Assembly: GCF_000719095.1 (NCBI RefSeq)
Contig: NZ_JOEH01000024.1
Span: forward strand, 84,216 to 148,215
Origin: Streptacidiphilus jeojiense
GTDB taxonomy: Bacteria; Actinomycetota; Actinomycetes; Streptomycetales; Streptomycetaceae
Length of the DNA: 64,000 nucleotides
Reading direction: 5' to 3'
The number at the start of each line of letters is the position of its first letter. The first letter of the stretch is position 1. Shown here one piece after another: positions 57,825-64,000 of this stretch. The position numbers were made by a program, and so were the translations under genes. Under the pieces are notes generated by a model. That model saw only the letters and a program-made list of their open reading frames with translations. It was not told where the DNA came from and did not search any database.

Positions 57825-57884
57825 GATCGGTCGGTGGATCGGGCGGTGCATCGGTCGGTGGATCTGTCGGTGCATCGGGCGGTC
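57825..57884. repeat. 12-nt tandem repeat upstream of the P450 gene, five units
   Basis: Five 12-nt units: GATCGGTCGGTG, GATCGGGCGGTG, CATCGGTCGGTG, GATCTGTCGGTG, CATCGGGCGGTC. The array lies between the P450 start (57790) and the operator pair before the MmpL gene, so a copy-number change would alter promoter spacing. Confidence 0.85.
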
Positions 57885-57908
57885 CGGCAGTACCGGAACC
57901 GCGCCGGA

Positions 57909-57948
57909 CTACTGCGTGCGCAGTAGCGGACTGTTGCAGATGCAGCAG
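57909..57948. promoter_or_regulatory. Paired palindromic operators upstream of the MmpL gene
   Basis: CTACTGCG-TG-CGCAGTAG (57909-57926) is a perfect 8+8 palindrome. CTGTTGCA-GA-TGCAGCAG (57931-57948) is a second, with one mismatch. Their centres are 22 nt apart, two helical turns. Probably sites for a TetR-type repressor of the transporter and perhaps the divergent P450. Confidence 0.65.
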
Positions 57949-58038
57949 TGGACTGTCGGTAGCCGGACGACGCCCCGGCAGGGCCTGCTCGGAGAGTCTG
58001 GGAGGGATCCCGAGTCCCGAGGTTTGGAGTCCCCTGTC

Positions 58039-60285
58039 ATGGCCGTCTTTCTCTCCCGTCTGGGCCGGCTGGCCTTCCGACGGCGCTGGTACGCCGTGGT
58101 GGTGTGGGTGGCCGTGCTGGTCGGCGCCGGCGCCGGAGCGGTGCTGGCGCCGGCCAACTCCAACACCAGCTTCTCCGTTCCGGGCACCGAGTCCCAGCAG
58201 GCGATGGACCTGATCAAGCAGGACTTCCCGGCGGCGGCCGACACCGGAGTGTCCGCGCGGATCGTGTTCGTCGCCCCGGACGGGCAGCAGGTCACCGCCA
58301 CCGCGAACAAGGCCGCCATCGACGCGGTGGTGAAGGAGGCCGCGGACAGCCCGCAGGTGTCCGGTTCGGTCACCCCGTTCCAGGCGGGCACCGTCAGCTC
58401 GGACGGGACCACCGCCTACGCCACCGTCAGCTACAGCACCACCGCCGACGACCTCAGCACCGCCAGCAGGACGGCGCTCGACGACGCGGTCCAGCAGGGC
58501 CGGGACGCGGGCCTGACCGTGGAACTGGACGGCAGCGCCCTGACGGCCACTCCGTCGCCGGGCGGGTCGACCGAGGTGGTCGGCATCCTCGCGGCGGCCG
58601 TGGTGCTGCTGGTCACCTTCGGGTCGATGGCCGCCGCCGGGCTGCCGCTGTTGACCGCGGTCCTGGGCGTGGGCATCAGCACCGCCGGGATCACCGCCCT
58701 GGGCAGCACGCTCGGCCTGTCCAGCTCGACCAGCGGTCTGGCCAGCATGCTCGGCCTGGCGGTCGGCATCGACTACGCCCTGTTCATCGTCTCCCGCTAC
58801 CGCGAGGAGCGGGCCAGGGGAGCCAGCGCCGTCGACGCCGCGGGCACCGCGGTGGGCACCGCAGGCTCCGCCGTGGTCTTCGCCGCCCTGACCGTGGTGA
58901 TCGGCCTGGCCGGCCTGTGGGTGGTCGGCATCCCGGCGCTGACCACCATGGGTCTGGCCGCTGCGGCTGCCGTACTGGTGGCCGGACTGATGTCGCTGAC
59001 CCTGGTCCCGGCCCTGCTCGGCTTCTGGCCGGAGGCGGTGCGCTCGCGCAAGGAGCGCCGGGCCGCCCGCAGGGGCGTGAGCCTGCCGAAGCGCACCAAG
59101 CCGAACGGCGGCAGCCGCTGGGCCCGGTTCGTGCTGCGCCGGCCGCTGCCGGTGCTGCTGCTGGGTGCGGTCGGTCTGGGCGTGGTCGCCGTCCCGGTGA
59201 CGCAGCTTCAGCTGGGCACCTCGACCGACGGGGCGCTGCCGACCACCAGCACCGAGCGGCGTGCCTACGACGACCTGGCCCACGGCTTCGGCGCCGGGAT
59301 CAACGGTCCGCTGACCATCGTGGTCCAGGCCGACGGCGCCAAGGACCCGAAGGCGGCCGTGGCCGGGGTGGAGAAGACGATCGCGGCCACCTCGGGCGTC
59401 GCCTCCGTCTCCAAGGCGCAGTTCGACGCCGCGGGCGACACGGCGGTGTTCTCGGTCGTCCCGACCACCGATCCCAACGACCAGCGGACCGCCGACCTGA
59501 TCCACACCCTGCGCGCCGAGCAGGACGCGGTGAAGGCCGCCACCGGGGCGGACTTCAAGGTCAGCGGCAGCACCGCGATCAACATCGACACCGCGCAGAA
59601 GGTCCAGGACGCGCTGCCGCGCTACCTGGTGGTCGTGGTCGGCCTGGCGTTCCTGCTGCTGATGATGGTCTTCCGTTCGGTGCTGGTCCCGGTCAAGGCG
59701 GCGCTCGGGTTCGTGCTCTCGGTGCTGGCGTCGCTGGGCGCCGTGGTGGCGGTCTTCCAGTGGGGCTGGCTGGCGAGCCTGCTGGGCGTGACCACGACCG
59801 GGCCGATCATGAGCATGATGCCGATCTTCCTGGTGGGCATCGTCTTCGGTCTGGCCATGGACTACGAGGTCTTCCTGGTCTCCCGGATGCGCGAGGCCCA
59901 CACCCACGGGGAGTCCGCCGAGCAGGCGATCGTCTCGGGCTTCAACCACAGCGCCCGGGTGGTCACGGCCGCCGCACTGATCATGGCCGCGGTGTTCTCC
60001 GGTTTCCTGGGCGCCGGCGACTCCATGATCAAGACCATCGGCTTCGGCCTGGGCATCGCGGTGCTGTTCGACGCCTTCGTGGTACGGATGGCGATCGTGC
60101 CGGCCGTGCTGGCCCTGCTCGGTGACCGGGCCTGGTGGATCCCGCGCTGGCTGGACCGGGTGCTGCCCCGGGTCGACATCGAGGGCAAGGCCCTGGAGCG
60201 GAGGGCCGCTGCGGCGGCTGATGTCGATGCCGATGCCGCTGCTATGGCTGAGGCTGAGGCTCTGGAGCCGGTACCGCTCCGATAG
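58039..60285 (+). CDS. MmpL-family (RND) transporter
   Basis: This 748-residue protein starts at ATG 58039 behind GGAG. It has the RND layout: TM1 after MAVFLSRLGRLAFRRRWYAV, a large extracytoplasmic loop (about 40-170), TM2-6, a second loop (about 390-530) and TM7-12. MMPL-typical VGIDYALFIVSRYREE (TM4 with the Asp-Tyr proton relay) and its counterpart GLAMDYEVFLVSRMREAH in the second half are present. It exports lipids or hydrophobic drugs. No membrane-fusion partner, as expected. The following HK/RR pair starts 119 bases later and might control it. Confidence 0.95.
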   Translation: MAVFLSRLGRLAFRRRWYAVVVWVAVLVGAGAGAVLAPANSNTSFSVPGTESQQAMDLIKQDFPAAADTGVSARIVFVAPDGQQVTATANKAAIDAVVKEAADSPQVSGSVTPFQAGTVSSDGTTAYATVSYSTTADDLSTASRTALDDAVQQGRDAGLTVELDGSALTATPSPGGSTEVVGILAAAVVLLVTFGSMAAAGLPLLTAVLGVGISTAGITALGSTLGLSSSTSGLASMLGLAVGIDYALFIVSRYREERARGASAVDAAGTAVGTAGSAVVFAALTVVIGLAGLWVVGIPALTTMGLAAAAAVLVAGLMSLTLVPALLGFWPEAVRSRKERRAARRGVSLPKRTKPNGGSRWARFVLRRPLPVLLLGAVGLGVVAVPVTQLQLGTSTDGALPTTSTERRAYDDLAHGFGAGINGPLTIVVQADGAKDPKAAVAGVEKTIAATSGVASVSKAQFDAAGDTAVFSVVPTTDPNDQRTADLIHTLRAEQDAVKAATGADFKVSGSTAINIDTAQKVQDALPRYLVVVVGLAFLLLMMVFRSVLVPVKAALGFVLSVLASLGAVVAVFQWGWLASLLGVTTTGPIMSMMPIFLVGIVFGLAMDYEVFLVSRMREAHTHGESAEQAIVSGFNHSARVVTAAALIMAAVFSGFLGAGDSMIKTIGFGLGIAVLFDAFVVRMAIVPAVLALLGDRAWWIPRWLDRVLPRVDIEGKALERRAAAAADVDADAAAMAEAEALEPVPLR

Positions 60286-60404
60286 GAGCAGACAGCAGCG
60301 TTCGCGGGGCCGTCCGGGGCAGACCCGGGCGGCCCTGGGGCCGTACCCGGGCCGTTCCCGACGGACTCGGCCACGATGGACTCACCCCCGAGCAGGAGGA
60401 CTCG

Positions 60405-61622
60405 ATGATTACCGGCTGGAAGCGGTACCTCCGCGAGCACCCCCGCCTCGCCGACGGGGCCGTAGCCGTACTGCTCTTCGTCGGCTGCGTCCCGGCCACC
60501 GTGTTCATCACGCAGGATCGCCCGGGCCACCCAGCATGGTGGAACGCCGCGGTGCTCCTGGCCGTCAGCTCCGCGGCGCTGCTGTGGCAGCGCAGCCACA
60601 CCCGCACCGTCGTCGCGGTGACCACGGTCTGCGCCGTCGTCGCCTGCGCCCTGGGCTACCTGCTCACCCCGCTGCTGCTGGGGCCGCTCATGGTGGCGCT
60701 CTACCGGCTGGCCGTGGACGGCACCCGCAAGGTCGCGTTCGGCTACGCCTCGGCCGTGGCCCTGCTGCTCGCCTTCACGACCATGGTGGTCCGGCCGACC
60801 GGCTACGCCTTCATCCTCAACACGGTGAACCCCGCCGCCATGATCGTGATCCCGGCCCTGCTCGGCTACGCGGTCCAGAACCGGCGCGCCTACCAGGACG
60901 CGGTCGCCGCCCGGGTGGCGCAGGCCGAACACGCTCGGGAGGAGGAGGTCAGGCACCGGGTCGCCGAGGAGCGGATGCGCATCGCCAGGGAACTGCACGA
61001 CGTCGTGGCCCACCATCTGGCGCTGGCCAACGCCCAGACCGGGACCATCGCCTATCTGATGCACTCCCATCCGGTCGAGGCCGAGAAGCTGCTGGTCGAA
61101 CTGGCCGGGACCACCTCCTCGGCGCTGCGCGAACTCAAGGCCACCGTCGGGCTGCTACGCCAGGGCGACGACGCGGGGCAGCCGCTGGAACCGTCCCCCG
61201 GTCTGGAGCGGCTGCCCGACCTGGCCGAAGCGATGCGGACCACCGGACTGACCGTCACCCTCAGCACCGAAGGCACCCCGCAGCAGCTGTCCCCCGGCGT
61301 GGACCTCACCGCCTACCGGATCATCCAGGAGGCGCTGACCAATGTCTCCAAGCATGCGGGGACGGCAGTGGCCGAGGTGGAGCTGACCTACTCCACCGGC
61401 CTGCTGAACATCACCGTCCGCAACGAGGAGGGGGCGCCGCACCGCGGACCCCGGTCGGCGGAATCAGGTGCCGACTCCGGTTACGGTTTGCTGGGCATGC
61501 GCGAGCGCGCCCAGTCGGTCGGCGGCCGGCTGCGGGCCGAGCCTCGCCCCGGCGGCGGTTTCGAGGTCGCCGCCGCGCTGCCCCTGCATCCGCGTGTCCC
61601 CGACGAGGAGACAACTCCATGA
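60405..61622 (+). CDS. Sensor histidine kinase (NarL/DesK-type)
   Basis: This 405-residue protein starts at ATG 60405 behind AGGAGG. Five or so membrane spans (about 20-160) with no large outer domain suggest membrane or intramembrane sensing. The HisKA_3 dimerisation box RIARELHDVVAHHLALAN has the phosphorylated His in ELHD. The HATPase_c domain ends with GYGLLGMRERAQSVGGRL (G-box). Its stop overlaps the response regulator start by ATGA, so the pair is co-translated. Confidence 0.95.
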   Translation: MITGWKRYLREHPRLADGAVAVLLFVGCVPATVFITQDRPGHPAWWNAAVLLAVSSAALLWQRSHTRTVVAVTTVCAVVACALGYLLTPLLLGPLMVALYRLAVDGTRKVAFGYASAVALLLAFTTMVVRPTGYAFILNTVNPAAMIVIPALLGYAVQNRRAYQDAVAARVAQAEHAREEEVRHRVAEERMRIARELHDVVAHHLALANAQTGTIAYLMHSHPVEAEKLLVELAGTTSSALRELKATVGLLRQGDDAGQPLEPSPGLERLPDLAEAMRTTGLTVTLSTEGTPQQLSPGVDLTAYRIIQEALTNVSKHAGTAVAEVELTYSTGLLNITVRNEEGAPHRGPRSAESGADSGYGLLGMRERAQSVGGRLRAEPRPGGGFEVAAALPLHPRVPDEETTP

Positions 61623-62293
61623 CCATCCGTGTCCTGCTCGCCGACGACCAGGCCCTGCTGCGGGCCACCTTCCGGCTGCTGATCGACTCCCGCCCGGACC
61701 TGGAGGTGGTGGGCGAGGCCGCCGACGGTGCCCAGGCCGTGGAACTCGCCCGCGCGCACCGTCCCGACGTGGTCCTGATGGACATCCGCATGCCCGGCAC
61801 CGACGGCCTCAGCGCCACCGCCACCATCTGCGCCGACCCGCAGCTGAACGACACCCATGTGCTGATCCTGACCACCTTCGAGCTCGACGAGTACGTCGCC
61901 CAGGCGCTGCGGGCCGGCGCCAGCGGCTTCCTCGGCAAGGACGTCGGCCCGGGCGAACTCCTGGACGCCATCCGGACCGTGGCCGCGGGCGACGCCCTGC
62001 TCTCCCCGCAGGCCACCCGAACCCTGATCACCCGCTTCCTGACCGGCCCCGAACTCGGCCCGGCCCCCGACGCCCTGAAGCGGCTCGACCCGCTCACCGG
62101 ACGCGAACGCGAGGTGATGGCCCTGGCCGCCGAGGGCCTCGACAACAACGCCATCGCCGCCCAGCTGTTCCTCAGCCCACTGACCGTCCGCACCCACCTG
62201 CACCGCGCCATGGCCAAACTCGACGCCCGCGACCGCGCCCAACTGGTCGTCATCGCCTACCAGTGCGGCTTGGTCCGAGCCGCCCCGCAGTGA
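61619..62293 (+). CDS. NarL/FixJ-family response regulator
   Basis: This 224-residue partner of the preceding kinase has receiver residues D9-D10, phosphoacceptor D55 (LMDIRMPG), Thr in LTTFE and Lys in GFLGKDV. The C-terminal LuxR HTH (about 156-215) starts LTGREREVMALAAEGLDNN. ATG 61619 overlaps the kinase stop. Possible targets are the upstream MmpL gene or distal genes. Confidence 0.95.
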   Translation: MTIRVLLADDQALLRATFRLLIDSRPDLEVVGEAADGAQAVELARAHRPDVVLMDIRMPGTDGLSATATICADPQLNDTHVLILTTFELDEYVAQALRAGASGFLGKDVGPGELLDAIRTVAAGDALLSPQATRTLITRFLTGPELGPAPDALKRLDPLTGREREVMALAAEGLDNNAIAAQLFLSPLTVRTHLHRAMAKLDARDRAQLVVIAYQCGLVRAAPQ

Positions 62294-62369
62294 CCACCCC
62301 CACCGGACCCCCACCGACGCAGGAGCGCCACCGGGGCGCTCTCCTGATCCGCTAGAGTGTCGGTGTCCA

Positions 62370-62442
62370 GCCTTAGTAGCTCAGGGGATAGAGCACGGCT
62401 CTCCTAAAGCCGGTGTCGCAGGTTCGAATCCTGCCTAGGGCA
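62370..62442 (+). tRNA. tRNA-Arg (anticodon CCT)
   Basis: A complete 73-nt cloverleaf: acceptor GCCTTAG/CTAGGGC with one G-T pair, D-arm GCTC/GAGC, anticodon stem CGGCT/AGCCG with loop CTCCTAA (anticodon CCT), T-arm GCAGG/CCTGC with TTCGAAT, and discriminator A. The CCA is not encoded. Reads AGG codons. Such tRNA-Arg genes are frequent integration sites; the 3' side is scarred. Confidence 0.97.
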
Positions 62443-62448
62443 CACATC

Positions 62449-62498
62449 TTGCGACGTAAAGTCGCAGGTCAATGCCATGATCGCGGGTATCCCGCGAT
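62449..62498 (+). terminator. Two hairpins after the tRNA
   Basis: TGCGAC/GTCGCA (62449-62465) and ATCGCGGG/CCCGCGAT (62480-62498) follow the tRNA in quick succession. Confidence 0.5.
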
Positions 62499-62952
62499 TC
62501 GGCGGCAGTGTGGCGCGCCTGAGGTGGAGTGTATAAGTCCAGGTCAAAGGGGTGGGGGAGGCAGACGCCCGTCGCAGGTGTGTGCCCTACCCCGGCACCC
62601 AGAAGTTCCGACACCTGCTTGTGGGGCAACTGGTGCCTTCGTCCGCACTCCGTGCAGGATGACGCTTTTCGGTTGAACGCTCGTCCTTGAGCAGGGCCCC
62701 AAGGACGGCTTCGCCTCGTTCCCATTGCGGCCGTCCAGCTTGGTGCCTGTGCCGATTGGCTTCGCATTCGGTCGGCTGGGCAGTCGACCGACGCGGGGAT
62801 CCGCTCCGCTGCGGTGGTGGCCTCCAGGCCCAGCTCACGCTCCTGCATGACGTCCGGGTCAGGGTTCGTGGCGGGCTCGTCGGCGCCCTCGGAGGACACG
62901 GTCAGCGCGCTCAGCGTGACCCGACATCATCGCGTCAGGCCCGGACCTCGCG
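62499..62952. other. Non-coding scar region after tRNA-Arg
   Basis: I see no supportable gene in these 450 bases. GTCGCAGGT from the tRNA T-arm recurs at about 62461 and 62571. An exact 17-nt direct duplication (CGCGTCAGGCCCGGACC at 62931 and 62949, 18-nt period) adjoins the helicase remnant. Confidence 0.5.
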
Positions 62953-63084
62953 TCAGGCCCGGACCGTCTGCGCCAGCAGCGCCAGCGAGGGCACCAGCAC
63001 CTGGCCGCCACCGGCCAGTGCAGCGGTGATCGCGTCGACCGTCTGCCGCTGATGGCGCCGCAGCTCCCATCGAAGGACGATCAC
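62953..63084 (-). pseudogene. Remnant of a DEAD/DEAH-type helicase N-terminus
   Basis: The minus strand reads WELRRHQRQTVDAITAAL, then AGGGQVLVPSLALLAQTVRA and a stop at 62953. This matches the start of Streptomyces superfamily II helicases (LRxHQxxAVDAxxxAL ... VLVPTLDLLAQTVRAW), with the segment carrying the P-loop GTGKT lost in frame. About 44 codons remain, with GTG 63084 available. It is a deletion scar, not a working gene. Helicases of this type are often carried by integrative elements, and a tRNA lies 500 bases away. Confidence 0.65.
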
Positions 63085-63145
63085 CGCTGCGAAAATCTTG
63101 TAAGACCCAAGATCAAGACAGCTCCCCAACTGACCTTGCTCTGCG

Positions 63146-64000
63146 TCAGGGGGTGTAGTAGCCCTCGAGGTCGGCGATGACGTTGGTGGTACCGGTGTAG
63201 TTGTAGATGCTGATGGTGCCGTTGGAGCTGACGGGGATCAGGGTGAGGGTGGAGGTCGTTTGTCCGGTGGTGAAGTTGAGGGTGGAGGTTCCGGGGTTGG
63301 GGCCGCCGGCAGCGTAGGCGGTGAGGTAGCCGCCTGCACTGGAACCGGTGGTCGTGAGGTTGACCAGGACGGCGGTGGCGCCGGCGGGGACGTTGGTGGT
63401 GCCGGCGACCTTGAGGGTGAGGTGCTTGCCTGAGCCCAGGGTGCCCTTGGGGGTGCCGGTGCCGTTGCGGGTGTCCAGGATCCGGGTGGGGTTGGTGGGG
63501 ATGAAGGGGTTTCCGGTCAGGGAGTCGGTGGCGGTGGTGAAGGTACCGATCAGGTCGATCACGGCCTGGGTCTTGCCGGTGCTGTTGTAGAGGTTGACGG
63601 TGCCGTCGGCGCCGACGGGCACGGTGACCAGGTTGGATACGGTCTGTCCGGCGGCGAAGTTGAGGCTGGACACGGCCGGGCGAGCGGTGCCGCCGGTGTA
63701 GGCGGTCAAGTAGCCGCCGGTGGTGGGTGCGGTCGCGGTGACCCGCAGCACGGCGTAGCTGGTGGCGGAGGGCACGTTGGTGGTTGCCACCGGGACATTG
63801 ATGGTCTGTCCGGCGGCGATGGGCCCGTTGTGGAAGCGATTGCTGATGCGCGTGTCCAGGACGCGGTACTGGCCGGTGGCGGTGTAGGCGGACCCGGCGG
63901 TGTTGGTGTTGGTGGTGTAGTAGCCCTGGAGGTCGGCGATGAGGTGGACGGCTGCGCCGGGGCTGGCGGTGAGGGCGATGGTGCCGTCGGCGGCGACGGG
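63146..64000 (-). CDS. Repeat-built secreted surface protein, C-terminal part
   Basis: The last 284 codons of a minus-strand gene running off the right edge. It is built of beta-strand-rich repeats of about 115 residues. Each has a YRVLDTR or TRILDTR start, a ...ATAVLVNLT.. strand, GGYLTAYTGG (or YAAGG), SSLNFAAGQT, VPVGADGTVNLYN and a closing VIDLIGTF or VIADLEGYYTP. At least two and a half copies are present. Similar arrays occur on many actinobacterial secreted enzymes and adhesins; an N-terminal catalytic domain could lie beyond the window. Thr/Gly-rich, low in Lys and Cys. Confidence 0.85.
   Translation of the reverse strand, partial: PVAADGTIALTASPGAAVHLIADLQGYYTTNTNTAGSAYTATGQYRVLDTRISNRFHNGPIAAGQTINVPVATTNVPSATSYAVLRVTATAPTTGGYLTAYTGGTARPAVSSLNFAAGQTVSNLVTVPVGADGTVNLYNSTGKTQAVIDLIGTFTTATDSLTGNPFIPTNPTRILDTRNGTGTPKGTLGSGKHLTLKVAGTTNVPAGATAVLVNLTTTGSSAGGYLTAYAAGGPNPGTSTLNFTTGQTTSTLTLIPVSSNGTISIYNYTGTTNVIADLEGYYTP

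Overview
The window is high-GC actinobacterial DNA, almost certainly from a member of the Streptomycetaceae (Streptomyces, Kitasatospora or Streptacidiphilus; I cannot choose between them from sequence alone). Evidence: GC-biased third codon positions, many GTG starts and GTGA/ATGA stop-start overlaps, a 14-gene nuoA-N operon, futalosine-pathway menaquinone genes (mqnA, mqnC), a fused F420 gene (fbiC), and typical Streptomyces families (DUF3515, PucR-like, XRE-DUF5753 with DUF397, GPP34, Ser/Thr kinase). The gene order mqnA ... mqnC ... menG ... reductase ... nuoA-N ... polyprenyl synthase ... korAB resembles the S. coelicolor core-chromosome arrangement.

Layout. 1-3.5 kb: end of a DAACS symporter, a small membrane protein, a secreted Cys-rich protein, a DUF3515 lipoprotein, and the first copy of a dispersed hairpin element. 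3.5-12.4 kb: PucR-like regulator, cold-shock protein, mqnA, a membrane Ser/Thr kinase, mqnC, a small imidazolonepropionase-like gene, menG, a Rossmann-like protein and a menaquinone-reductase-like flavoprotein. 12.4-13.4 kb: second, larger copy of the hairpin element with 73-nt inverted ends, then a long nuo leader. 13.4-29.6 kb: nuoA-N, mostly translationally coupled, ending in a 17-bp terminator. 29.8-34.8 kb: polyprenyl diphosphate synthase, orphan NarL-type regulator, and 2-oxoacid:ferredoxin oxidoreductase (korA, korB). 34.9-45.4 kb: KimA-like APC transporter, RarD, orphan sugar-binding lipoprotein, LolA/RseB-like membrane protein, fbiC and a sugar porter. 45.7-50.7 kb: PPOX protein, an SDR and an unknown gene diverging from twin operators, DUF397/XRE pair, GPP34. 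50.9-60.3 kb: membrane-anchored DD-carboxypeptidase with a very long low-complexity tail, DHA2 efflux pump, aldehyde dehydrogenase, cytochrome P450 with an internal 15-nt tandem repeat, MmpL transporter. 60.4-62.3 kb: NarL-type two-component pair. 62.4-64 kb: tRNA-Arg(CCT), a scarred stretch with a helicase remnant, and the 3' end of a repeat-built surface protein.

Functionally the left half is a menaquinone-respiration module: head-group synthesis (mqnA, mqnC), ring methylation (menG), side-chain precursor (polyprenyl synthase), side-chain saturation (reductase) and the main consumer, complex I. KorAB adds a ferredoxin-linked oxidoreductase. The right half is more accessory: efflux, P450/ALDH oxidation and regulators, with several clear palindromic operators whose repressors are not in the window.

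The most interesting unexplained signal is the pair of dispersed hairpin elements (about 3.0-3.3 kb and 12.5-12.9 kb). Their long stems differ in sequence but stay paired, so both arms have changed together. They are accompanied by three copies of a 73-nt repeat.
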